A stretch of 64,000 nucleotides of DNA from Flavobacterium aquidurense. GTDB lineage: Bacteria; Bacteroidota; Bacteroidia; Flavobacteriales; Flavobacteriaceae. Under the pieces are notes generated by a model. That model did no database searches and was not told the origin of the DNA. It was given only the letters and a program-made list of their open reading frames with translations. Positions 18,889 through 26,670 of this stretch are shown piece by piece (the first letter of the stretch is position 1; each line of letters opens with the position of its first letter). The position numbers and the translations under genes were made by a program. The stretch is taken from contig NZ_JRLF01000012.1 in assembly GCF_001404985.1 (NCBI RefSeq), forward strand, positions 248,001-312,000, in the 5' to 3' direction.

Positions 18889-19812
18889 ATGAAACTAAAT
18901 ATTAGTTTAATAGCGATTACGATTGCATTATTAAGTGGAGTAAATGTAAAAGCTCAAACTTTGAATCCAACTTTTTTAATAAAAGATTCTGGTGCGGCAG
19001 ATATTTTTAAAGGAGGTTATACTTTTTCTTATACAACAGCGGGCAGTCCGTTTAATGGTTCGTTAATAAGTTTTGGAGGAGCTGGAAATAATTATGATTG
19101 TCAGATAAATTCTGATTATTTAAAAAATCGAATCTCTTTTAGGACAAAAAATGGAGATACTAATCCTGGTGTCTGGAATCCATGGAATGAAATACCAACG
19201 ACACTTGGAAATAATAATTTTGCAGGGAATCAAAATATTGCAGGATCAGTAGGTATTGGAACTACAAGTTTGACCTCTCCGCTAACAGTAGGAGAGTATC
19301 ACGGTATCAAATTATCTGTAGGGGGGACGAATTGGGTAAGCAAAAATATTCTTCAAACAAGTTGGGTTTCAGGAATAGGAGATTTTACAGAAATAAATGT
19401 AGTAGGTCAGTTTGCAAATAATGCTTCGATTAGATTAATTGAAAATGGTAATGTTGGTATTGGAGTAGTTAATCCTGATTCAAAATTGACTGTTGCAGGA
19501 AATATTCACGCACGAGAAGTAAAAGTAACCGTAAAAGCCGGAGAAGTCCCTGATTACGTTTTTACAAATAATTACAAATTAAAATCATTGCAGGAAGTTG
19601 AAAAGTACATTAAAGAAAATAATCATTTACCTGAAATTCCTTCCGCTCAGGAAATGGAGAAGAATGGCTTAATGCTTGCAGAAATGAATTTGAGTTTGCT
19701 TAAAAAAATAGAAGAATTGACTTTGCATGCAATAGAGCAACAAAAAAAAGTAGACCAATTAATTAAAATTGTCGAAAAACAAAATGACAGATTAAATTCA
19801 TTAGAAAAATAA
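18889..19812 (+). CDS. Secreted fibre-like protein, paralogue 4 (duplicate of paralogue 1)
   Basis: 307 residues. The signal peptide MKLNISLIAITIALLSGVN is identical to paralogue 1, and the stalk from about residue 110 (VGIGTTSLTSPLTVGEYHG...ENGNVGIGVVNPDSK) is nearly so. The head region (about 26-105) and the last 25 residues of the coiled coil differ more. The similarity includes the roughly 240-base upstream spacer, so the gene was duplicated as a cassette with its leader. It is the last gene of the block; the 54-bp terminator repeat follows 24 bases later. Confidence 0.75.
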   Translation: MKLNISLIAITIALLSGVNVKAQTLNPTFLIKDSGAADIFKGGYTFSYTTAGSPFNGSLISFGGAGNNYDCQINSDYLKNRISFRTKNGDTNPGVWNPWNEIPTTLGNNNFAGNQNIAGSVGIGTTSLTSPLTVGEYHGIKLSVGGTNWVSKNILQTSWVSGIGDFTEINVVGQFANNASIRLIENGNVGIGVVNPDSKLTVAGNIHAREVKVTVKAGEVPDYVFTNNYKLKSLQEVEKYIKENNHLPEIPSAQEMEKNGLMLAEMNLSLLKKIEELTLHAIEQQKKVDQLIKIVEKQNDRLNSLEK

Positions 19813-19836
19813 ATAATTCTAAATTAATTATTATAT

Positions 19837-19890
19837 AAAAAGCCTTTCAAGAGTAAAATTTTGAAAGGCTTTTTTGTTTATTGTGTTCTT
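19837..19890 (+). repeat. 54-bp exact direct repeat, copy 2, containing a bidirectional terminator
   Basis: Identical to 6915-6968. The hairpin part (19837-19875, AAAAAGCCTTTCA / TGAAAGGCTTTTT) lies between the converging fibre gene and kinase gene and should terminate both. It marks the right edge of the RHS and fibre block. Confidence 0.9.
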
Positions 19891-19937
19891 ATCAGAAGTT
19901 AAATTTTTGTCTATAATCTTAGTCATTTAATCTCAGT

Positions 19938-21662
19938 TTATTTCGGCATGGATATCTTTGCTCTAAAGCCTTTATTTGGTTCTGTATCAAAATCAATAGT
20001 TCCTTTAACAGCCTGCATACGGTTTTCCATATTTTGGAGGCCATTTTTTAAAAGTTTCGATTTTTCAGAGCCTTTACCATTATCATTATAGTTTATTGAG
20101 ATTGATTTTTGATCACTTTCAAATTTTATAAGAACTAAATTTGCGTTACTGTGTTTTTTCATATTCACCATTAATTCCTGTAAAATACGACTAATGGTAA
20201 TCTTTTTTATATCATCAATAATTTCCCAGTTTATATTTTCGAGATTAGTGGCAATAATATTTCGTTCGCTGGTATTATAAGCCGAAAGCATTTCTTTTAT
20301 CCTGTTTGTAAAGTCTATACCGGTATCAATTTTATTGTTTTCTCTTGAAACGCCTCTTACGCGCCCGTAGATATCATCTAATTTTTGGAGTAGATTCTCT
20401 TTGGTACTTTCCGTAGATAACGGTTGAGATTCGGCGAAAGCAATGACCTGAAAGACGTCGTTTGCCAATTCATCGTGGATTTTTTTAGCTATTCGGGTTT
20501 CAGTGTTATATGAAGTCTGGAATTCTATAGCTCTGTTTTTATTTTTATAATATCGTATTAATATCGCTATTAAAATGACTAAAAAGACAAATACAATCAC
20601 AAAAACAATTCGGAGATATTTATCTTTTTGAAGGGATAACAAGTTTTCTGCTTTTTCTAAACGAAGTTTTGCGTTTTCGTCTTTTTCTTTTTTAGAATCA
20701 TATTTAATTTTAGCAAATTTATTTTTAAAGTTATTTCGAACCTTAATAATACTATCGTTTAGTGTAAAGTACCTTTGAACATATGTACTATTTTTAGCAC
20801 TATGATCATTAGAAATAAGAATCTGCAAGGCTTCTAATCTTTCGTCAACACTATTTAGCTTTGTGGCTGCATTGTAAGCAGCTAAGGCATTTTCATTTGA
20901 TTTCTGAAGGTCTTTTTTAGCATAATAATCGGCAAGGTGCAGATAACTTTCAATACTATGATAAGTATCCTTAAATTCATTTCTTATAGAGAGGGCTTGA
21001 CTCATTAATAGAAATCCTTTTTCATCCATTCCTTTCTTAAAATATGCGTAACCCAGATTATCTATAAGTATTACATTGTCAACTATATAATCTTTATCTT
21101 TTAATAGTTTTTTGTTTAAAAGAGATTCTAAAAGAGCAATTGCTTTGTCGTATTTTTTTTGTTGGATGTAAACTGGCGCAATATTACTTAAAGGGGTTAT
21201 CTTATCATTAGGATCATTATAATCATTTGCTGCTTTTTTATAGTAAAAAATAGCATCATCGTAAAGAGAAAGCTCTTTGTCTGCAATGCCTAATCTATTA
21301 TTTATTTCAGCTGTATAGATGCTCTTTGGTTTAACATAAGATAAAGCTTCGGTTACAGTCTCTTTACTGCCATAGTAATCTCCGTTGACTTGCTGAATTG
21401 ATCCCATTACTATAAGTATGTAACCAATATTAGCACTGTCCTTTTTTCCACTTTCTTTTAACGTTTCATAAAGTTGTTTTGATTTATAAAACTCGTAAAA
21501 AGCGGTATTAAAGTTTTGTTTTTCGTAATTTTCAATGGCTTTATTTCGTAAACTAAGTGCTTCTTTTCGTATGGATTCAGTGTTGGTATTAAGGATCTTT
21601 TTTTCTTTACAGGAAAATAGAAAAATAAGTATAATAAAATAAAAAAACGGGGACCGTAACAT
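19938..21662 (-). CDS. TPR sensor histidine kinase, orphan paralogue
   Basis: 574-residue membrane kinase. The N-terminus is a lipoprotein-like signal (FLFSCKEK), so the sensor part is extracytoplasmic. Tetratricopeptide-like helices follow to about residue 280, including YYGSKETVTEAL and LGYAYFKKGMDEKGFLL. Then come a coiled coil, one TM helix (about 347-372), a HisKA_3-like box KKIHDELANDVF (phospho-acceptor His396) and a HATPase domain (ELMVNMKKHSNANL; DNGKGSE). It closely resembles the kinase at 37597-39300 over its whole length, but no response regulator lies next to it. It is preceded by a 58-residue lipoprotein gene and a conserved leader. Confidence 0.88.
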   Translation of the reverse strand: MLRSPFFYFIILIFLFSCKEKKILNTNTESIRKEALSLRNKAIENYEKQNFNTAFYEFYKSKQLYETLKESGKKDSANIGYILIVMGSIQQVNGDYYGSKETVTEALSYVKPKSIYTAEINNRLGIADKELSLYDDAIFYYKKAANDYNDPNDKITPLSNIAPVYIQQKKYDKAIALLESLLNKKLLKDKDYIVDNVILIDNLGYAYFKKGMDEKGFLLMSQALSIRNEFKDTYHSIESYLHLADYYAKKDLQKSNENALAAYNAATKLNSVDERLEALQILISNDHSAKNSTYVQRYFTLNDSIIKVRNNFKNKFAKIKYDSKKEKDENAKLRLEKAENLLSLQKDKYLRIVFVIVFVFLVILIAILIRYYKNKNRAIEFQTSYNTETRIAKKIHDELANDVFQVIAFAESQPLSTESTKENLLQKLDDIYGRVRGVSRENNKIDTGIDFTNRIKEMLSAYNTSERNIIATNLENINWEIIDDIKKITISRILQELMVNMKKHSNANLVLIKFESDQKSISINYNDNGKGSEKSKLLKNGLQNMENRMQAVKGTIDFDTEPNKGFRAKISMPK

Positions 21663-21720
21663 ATAAATTTACTTTCCCCGAAAATAGTAATTAATTAGAT
21701 ACTAAAAATATTTATTTAGC

Positions 21721-21897
21721 TTAAATTGTTGGTGGTGGAATCTTACCACCATCACCTGGACCATCCGCGTAAGTTGGTTTTATGTGATTAATAGCTTTTT
21801 CTGTATCTTTTTTTGGTTGCGTCTCGTATTCATCTGGAGTACAAGAAAATATAGTGAACAATAACGCAAAAGCGATAAATAGTATTAGTTTTTTCAT
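21721..21897 (-). CDS. 58-residue lipoprotein with YADGPGD motif, paired with TPR kinase
   Basis: Small gene found by translating the minus strand. Lipoprotein signal MKKLILFIAFALLFTIFSC (Cys19), then acidic TPDEYETQ, a Lys-rich linker and the end PTYADGPGDGGKIPPPTI. A paralogue with the same plan (CTADEYDE ... PTYADGPGD ... PPP) lies at 39351-39524, in the same place relative to the paralogous kinase. It lies 58 bases upstream of the kinase start on the same strand, so co-transcription is likely. Function unknown; conservation of the pair suggests it acts with the kinase, for example as a ligand or sensor accessory, but that is inference. Confidence 0.75.
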   Translation of the reverse strand: MKKLILFIAFALLFTIFSCTPDEYETQPKKDTEKAINHIKPTYADGPGDGGKIPPPTI

Positions 21898-22118
21898 TTT
21901 AATTTAATTTAGAAATTAGACATAGGTATTGCTGTCCGGATTGATCCAGAACTTGATTGAGGCAATACCAAATTGCTTTTTTGGGAAGTAAAGTGTGTAG
22001 AACTGTAAGACGTTGTTTATACTTCCCGATTAAACTCGGTCTTACGGTTTTTTTACACTGTTAATTTGAACTAGTTTATATTTATGTTTTAGTCTGCAGA
22101 CAAAACCTGAACTAATTT
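21898..22118 (-). ncRNA. Conserved structured leader, copy 1 (possible pseudoknot plus hairpin)
   Basis: About 220 bases between the putative promoter and the small lipoprotein gene, conserved with 39525-39745. In transcript order: GTAAGAC (22045-22039), GGGAAGTA (22027-22020), GTCTTAC (22011-22005), TACTTCCC (21990-21983). Segments 1 and 3 pair (7 bp) and 2 and 4 pair (8 bp), which interleave as an H-type pseudoknot or as two alternative hairpins. A separate 8-bp hairpin GGTATTGC/GCAATACC (21969-21925) ends 27 bases before the ATG. The loop AGTTCTAC-CACTT is also conserved. It could be a cis-acting RNA; a DNA-level binding region is the alternative. Confidence 0.5.
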
Positions 22119-22123
22119 CTTTG

Positions 22124-22146
22124 GCAAAGTAAAGGCACTTTGAGCC
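22124..22146 (-). promoter_or_regulatory. Putative promoter of kinase module 1
   Basis: On the minus strand GGCTCAAAG, 5 bases, then TTTACTTTGC. The block GGCTCAAAG...TTACTTTGC is also found at the second module (39751-39774) at almost the same spacing. TACTTTG resembles the Bacteroidota -7 element with one base fewer than TAnnTTTG. Confidence 0.45.
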
Positions 22147-22989
22147 CTTTGTAGATAAGGGATTCCCAGAATTCCCGCGTTTTCCTAAGATTCCTGAAAA
22201 TTCCCTAAAACAAAATACAATGCATAGTCATTTAGGTCTGTTAGAACCTTTTATTTAAATGGAAAACGAATCTGATCTCTATTATAATAGATACAAAAAG
22301 TTCTAAAAAAGTTGGATCGAACTATAAAAAAAAGTTAAAATGTAGATTTGAATAAATCAATAAATTGAGATTAATAGTAGAAGTAATCAAATTGTTGAAA
22401 AACAAGAAATAAATCATAGAATTACGTTTAGTTTTTAAAAATGAAAATGAAGAGTCGAAAGAGAATCCTGAAACGGGAAATCTTTTGTTTGATTTTAAAG
22501 TTGTATTTTCTAAAAAAAATAGTTTAGAAAATATATCAACGAAAAATAATTATGGTAGAAATTGGAGTTGTCGCTTTGAGTCTATCTGTGTGTTTATACT
22601 TTGCACAGAAAAAAGATTGGATAGAATAATTTCTAATAGAAATTGGAAAGCATTTTGAAAAATAAAATGCTTAAAGAAGTAAAACAAATAATTTTTTAAG
22701 GAGTAATTCAGTGGTGTAAAAAGTTTGTTTTTTGGCATATATTTACTGTTATTTCTACAATAAAGATAAGCAAAATTTATCAATAAACCTACTGAAAACA
22801 AGGGAAATGATCGTTTTTTTTGCTTTAAAACAGATGTTTTTTATCAATTTTTTTTGGGATCTATTGATTATCTTTTTTACAAATAAAACTTGTTTTTTCG
22901 GGTATTTAGATTGTAATAAAATTAGTTATATTTATATTACATTATAGAGATTTTGATTTCTGGTGACTATCGATTTAAAAACATTTTTT
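22147..22989. other. AT-rich region without a convincing gene
   Basis: The first 60 bases resemble the region upstream of the second kinase module (TTCCTGAAAA words). Two weak reading frames (22550-22801 on the minus strand, 22732-22947 on the plus strand) have unusual start codons, very hydrophobic random-looking composition and no ribosome-binding context, so I do not call them. A 25-codon frame at 22552 (MVEIGVVALSLSVC) could be a tiny membrane peptide but has no support. Confidence 0.5.
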
Positions 22990-23355
22990 ATGAAAAAGCT
23001 CCTAATATTATTAATTGTTTTATGCACTTTTGGTTGTAAAAAATATGTTGTTTCGTTTGAGCAGCCAACCAATATAAAACTGGATAACTTAAAACTGGAA
23101 ATACTTCTGGATAAAAAGAAAGTTCAGGAAATTAGCTTAAAAGCAACAAAGGGGATGCCTGGTTATGAAATAGCAGAATTGCCGGTATCAGATGCCGGAA
23201 AACACCTGCTTCAGGTTAAAGTAAATGATACAACCTTTAGCTATGATATAAAGTATCCGGAAGAAAGATATATTCTGGTCACAGCCTACCTAAAAGCGAA
23301 TGGCAAGCTTCATATCGGAATCCTAAAACAGCAATATAATTTTAGATTGCGTTGA
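22990..23355 (+). CDS. Small lipoprotein of unknown function
   Basis: 121 residues starting MKKLLILLIVLCTFGC, a lipoprotein signal with Cys16. The frame is open from a GTG at 22963, but ATG 22990 places the signal sequence correctly. The mature part looks like a single beta-sandwich (ILLDKKKVQEISLK ... GKHLLQVKVNDTTFSYDI ... YILVTAYLKANGKLHIGIL), a shape common in Bacteroidota carbohydrate- or ligand-handling lipoproteins. It stands alone and converges on the beta-glucosidase, with a shared terminator between. Function unknown. Confidence 0.75.
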   Translation: MKKLLILLIVLCTFGCKKYVVSFEQPTNIKLDNLKLEILLDKKKVQEISLKATKGMPGYEIAELPVSDAGKHLLQVKVNDTTFSYDIKYPEERYILVTAYLKANGKLHIGILKQQYNFRLR

Positions 23356-23375
23356 AAGAGGATTTTAGTTGAAAT

Positions 23376-23413
23376 AAAAAAGCCTTTCACAATTTAGTTG
23401 CAAAAGGCTTTTT
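23376..23413. terminator. Bidirectional intrinsic terminator
   Basis: AAAAAGCCTTT and AAAGGCTTTTT arms around a 15-base loop, with A and T tracts on both sides, between converging genes. It has the same stem core as the 54-bp repeat but a different loop. Confidence 0.85.
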
Positions 23414-23432
23414 ATGTTTTAGTTATCAGGGT

Positions 23433-24785
23433 TTAAGATAAAAAATCCTTAAACCATAATCCGGAATGCTTTATAGTTCGTTGCTGTGTTTCGAAATCAA
23501 CATGAATTAACCCAAATCTGGCATTGTAACCTTCCGCCCATTCGAAGTTATCCGTAAGGCTCCATACAAAGTATCCTTCGACATTTAAACCATCATTTCT
23601 GGCTTTAAGAATTTGTTCTAAATGATCCTGAATATAATGGGTACGCTTGATATCGTAGACCTTTCCATTAGAAAGTGTATCCGGAAAAGCAGCACCATTT
23701 TCAGTAATGATTATTTTTTTAATGCCTTTATATTCGTTGAATTTCTTTAGAACATGATAAAGGGCAGGAGGATACACTTCCCATCCCATATCGGTTGAGA
23801 TTACGTTTCTTTTTTCAGCACTTATCAATTCGGCACCAATATAAGGGATCAACATTGCCGATTTTACAACTTCGCGTGTGTAACATTGCAGGCCTATAAA
23901 GTCAAAATCGAAAGACAAATTGTTGAGATCATCTTCTAAAATATAATTATTGAGTTTTTTAAGCACTGGTAAATCGGCTTGTGGATAACCCAATCCTAAA
24001 ATAGGTTCTATAAAAGTTCTGTTCAATAAAGTATCAACACGTTTTGCGGCTTCAATATCTTTTGCGCTTTGCGTTGCCGGCTCAATATGAGTACAAGAAA
24101 AAGTGGTTCCTATATTCGCTTCAGGAACAAGATTACGTACTTTTTTTGCCCCGGCTGTCGTTGCCAGTGTTACGTGATGCATGGCTTTAAGGTAATTGGT
24201 AATTCCTTTTTTCCCCGGAGCGTGAATGCCCAGAAAATATCCGGCACCTGTAAAAACAGAAGGTTCATTGATAACCATCCAGTTCTTGACACGATCCCCA
24301 AAGTGTTGCGCACATATGGCGACATAATCTGAAAACCATGAAACGGATTCTCTATTGGTCCAGCCTCCTTTTGTTTCTAACGACTGAGGCAAATCCCAAT
24401 GATAAAGCGTTATCCAGGGTTCTATGCCTGATGCCAGTAAAGAGTCAATGATTTTGTTGTAATAATCAATACCAGCTTGGTTTACAGAATCAGTTCCTGT
24501 GGGCATAATTCTGGTCCAACTGATAGAAAACCTAAAATTCGGAATGTTTAATTCCTTCATCAAGTCAATATCGTTCTGATAAGAGTTATAGAAATCGCAA
24601 GCGGTAAGCGCATGATGTCCGTTTTTTATTTTTCCTTTTTGAGAAGTAAAAACATCCCAAATAGACGAACCTTTTCCATCAGCATCATGAGCCCCTTCAA
24701 TTTGGAAAGCAGCGGTTGAAACACCCCACAAGAAATCATCTCCAAATTGGTCTTTGTTCAAAAATGAGTTCTCAATTTTATTCAT
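23433..24785 (-). CDS. GH1 beta-glucosidase
   Basis: 450-residue glycoside hydrolase family 1 enzyme that removes beta-linked glucose (or related sugars) from the non-reducing end with retention of configuration. The TIM-barrel starts with FLWGVSTAAFQIEGA, the family signature. The acid/base Glu is in INEPS (Glu174) and the nucleophile in ITENGAAF (Glu362); the sugar-binding ending WSLTDNFEWAEGY is present. No signal peptide, so it is cytoplasmic. Length is normal. It is transcribed alone: 157 bases separate it from the urea transporter gene. The exact substrate cannot be told. Confidence 0.93.
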   Translation of the reverse strand: MNKIENSFLNKDQFGDDFLWGVSTAAFQIEGAHDADGKGSSIWDVFTSQKGKIKNGHHALTACDFYNSYQNDIDLMKELNIPNFRFSISWTRIMPTGTDSVNQAGIDYYNKIIDSLLASGIEPWITLYHWDLPQSLETKGGWTNRESVSWFSDYVAICAQHFGDRVKNWMVINEPSVFTGAGYFLGIHAPGKKGITNYLKAMHHVTLATTAGAKKVRNLVPEANIGTTFSCTHIEPATQSAKDIEAAKRVDTLLNRTFIEPILGLGYPQADLPVLKKLNNYILEDDLNNLSFDFDFIGLQCYTREVVKSAMLIPYIGAELISAEKRNVISTDMGWEVYPPALYHVLKKFNEYKGIKKIIITENGAAFPDTLSNGKVYDIKRTHYIQDHLEQILKARNDGLNVEGYFVWSLTDNFEWAEGYNARFGLIHVDFETQQRTIKHSGLWFKDFLS

Positions 24786-24942
24786 TCAAATAGTTTTTTC
24801 CTTTTCTATTGTAATTTATTAATGAAGGAAAGAAGATTGCATAGCTCTTAAAAAAAGCCATTCTTTGAATGAAACCAGAAAATTTAGGTTGAAAAATTTC
24901 ATAACGTTTAGTTTTATTCAAATTAATAAAACAGATATGAAT

Positions 24943-25908
24943 TTAACGTAATGTAAAGATTATTAAAATGTTAAGTAAATTCTGAATTCGCTTTTTTAGA
25001 TTTTTTTGCAAGAAAATCTCCAGTTTGTCTTTTCTGTTTTTAAGAGGTAACACTAAACATGCGGTAATTACAAAAGGTAAAGTAAAAGCGCCACCAGCAT
25101 TTTTAAGAATTTCAAATTTTGCATTTACTAGCGCAATGTTAATGATGACACAAATTACAACTGACAGAACAACTAAGATGCCGTCTATTTTTTTAGTTCC
25201 GGCAAAAACGATGGCGCATAAAACGGCATTAAAGCTAAAAAGTCCCATATGGATTTCGTTTATGGGTTCATGTCCGTGAAAAGATAGTGCAGAGCTTATG
25301 GCAGAACCCAGTAAACCGTATAATGCCGAAATAGGAGAATTAATATATACACCAATAAAGAAGAGAAGTCCCGCCCAGATATTTGCCTGAAAAATGACTT
25401 CACCAAACCCATTTGTTTCAGAAGTAAAACTATCTATGTTCGATAAGTCAGGAACATTCATAAAAGCGTCAGATGGACCAATAGAAGTAAAATGATGAAG
25501 TAATGTTACTGCTACCCAGGTTACGAGAATAAATGGAAAAGTAAAGACGACAATTTTTCTTCTTATAAAAAAATGCTGAAGCAGGGCGGCTGTTACAGAT
25601 CCTAAAAAAATACAGATCCATATCAGTGCTTCATTTTTAAATAGAAAAACAAGGGCAACCCCAATTAACGCCGGACTAAATCCGTACAATCCCGTACTGA
25701 TTTCTTTTTGATCGTATTTTAAAAACCGGGCTGTCAGCGTACCAGTTAAAGAAGCAAAAAGTACTGCAATTCCCATTGATGGTGATCCTATAAAAAGACC
25801 TATTGTAAAAAATAAACCTGTGAGACTATTTTCCTGTAGCATTATTTGTCCAATACCTCTAAAAACTTCAGTAATGAGAGGAAACTTCTGGGTTGTTATT
25901 TTGTTCAT
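24943..25908 (-). CDS. Urea transporter (UT family)
   Basis: 321-residue integral membrane protein with about ten hydrophobic segments arranged as two homologous halves. Each half has the urea-channel type sequence: first TGLFFTIGLFIGSPSMGIA..GLYGFSPALIG, second AGLLFFIGVYINSPISALYGLLGS..GLFSFNAVLC. It should carry urea into the cell passively. It is the last gene of the urease operon, 62 bases after the nickel permease gene. That gap holds a perfect palindrome at 25939-25957, so it may have extra control of its own. Its substrate agrees with its neighbours. Confidence 0.9.
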   Translation of the reverse strand: MNKITTQKFPLITEVFRGIGQIMLQENSLTGLFFTIGLFIGSPSMGIAVLFASLTGTLTARFLKYDQKEISTGLYGFSPALIGVALVFLFKNEALIWICIFLGSVTAALLQHFFIRRKIVVFTFPFILVTWVAVTLLHHFTSIGPSDAFMNVPDLSNIDSFTSETNGFGEVIFQANIWAGLLFFIGVYINSPISALYGLLGSAISSALSFHGHEPINEIHMGLFSFNAVLCAIVFAGTKKIDGILVVLSVVICVIINIALVNAKFEILKNAGGAFTLPFVITACLVLPLKNRKDKLEIFLQKNLKKRIQNLLNILIIFTLR

Positions 25909-25938
25909 TTTCTTTAATTTATGAGTTGTATTTATTTT

Positions 25939-25957
25939 ATGATAAAAATTTTATCAT
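25939..25957. promoter_or_regulatory. Palindrome before the urea transporter gene
   Basis: ATGATAAAAATTTTATCAT: 9-bp perfect arms around one base. It lies in the 62-base gap between the nickel permease and transporter genes. It could be an operator giving the transporter separate control, or a weak all-AT mRNA hairpin. Confidence 0.35.
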
Positions 25958-25970
25958 GCTATTGTAGTTT

Positions 25971-26669
25971 TTACCAACCCAGGAATACCATCCCAAAGGC
26001 ACATATTGTGATAACAAAACCTCCTATTGCATTAGAATAACGCTCCAGTTTTTCGGTTTTGATAAGATTATATCCATAACGCCCCAACATTACCATGATT
26101 AACATTGTGATAACAGTAGAAATGGAAAAGACACTAATTAAAACAGTAATTTCAGTTACAGAGCGATGTGTTCCTGAAAAGAAAAGCAACGGAATAAGTG
26201 GTTCACTTGGACCCATTACAAAAATGGCAAAAAGAACTAATGGCGTTACTTTTACTCTTTTATTGGGCATAACAATTTCACCGTGTTTGTGTTCAAAAAC
26301 ATAGACATCCTCACCTAAAACATCAAAATGTTTATGTGGTTTGTTTTTGTAGGCCTGCCAAAGACCATATGTAAAATAAACAAGGCCAAAAATTAATAAT
26401 GCCCAGCCGGATATATTTCCGCGTAAATCCTGAAACCAACTTATTTTATTCATCTGCCATCCTAAAAACACAGCGACAAGCCCCAGAACAACTGAACTTA
26501 AAATATGACCAAATCCGCAGACAATTGTTAGAATATAGGTTTTAAATGGGGACCATTTTCTGGAACGCGATAAAACAATAAACGGTAAATAATGATCCGG
26601 TCCTGACATTGTATGTATAGAACTAATAGAAATTGCAGTGAGCGATAACGCCCATAATGTTTCTGTCAT
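25971..26669 (-). CDS. Membrane nickel permease-like protein of the urease operon (UreH/NiCoT-related)
   Basis: 232 residues with about six TM helices. The first helix carries HTMSGPDH (His19, Asp25, His26 counted from the chosen start), the HxxxxxDH metal-binding motif of the NiCoT/UreH permease group. A second conserved piece GPSEPLIPLLFFSG follows the cytoplasmic loop. It should bring in nickel for urease. The frame extends upstream into ureD, but the ATG at 26669 lies one base after the ureD stop and puts the TM helix first, so I chose it. TauE-like exporters are a distant alternative; position strongly favours nickel. Confidence 0.82.
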   Translation of the reverse strand: MTETLWALSLTAISISSIHTMSGPDHYLPFIVLSRSRKWSPFKTYILTIVCGFGHILSSVVLGLVAVFLGWQMNKISWFQDLRGNISGWALLIFGLVYFTYGLWQAYKNKPHKHFDVLGEDVYVFEHKHGEIVMPNKRVKVTPLVLFAIFVMGPSEPLIPLLFFSGTHRSVTEITVLISVFSISTVITMLIMVMLGRYGYNLIKTEKLERYSNAIGGFVITICAFGMVFLGW

Positions 26670-26670
26670 A

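Noticed and set aside
21970..22020. Possible conserved coding frame in the leader (SYSSTHFTSQ in both copies, with third-position changes)
   Set aside because: The three differences do fall at third positions, but a one-base indel just upstream breaks the frame between copies, there is an in-frame stop in copy 1 and no start codon in either, so RNA structure or DNA binding is the better explanation.
22550..22801. 83-codon minus-strand frame in the same gap
   Set aside because: No signal or motif, random-looking sequence; overlaps the plus-strand frame, neither is convincing.
22732..22947. 71-codon plus-strand frame in the AT-rich gap
   Set aside because: TTG start, composition of random AT-rich DNA (I, F, N, K, Y), no ribosome-binding context and no domain; overlaps another weak frame.
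22963..22989. GTG start for the lipoprotein at 22990
   Set aside because: It would bury the lipoprotein signal behind nine extra residues; ATG 22990 fits better.
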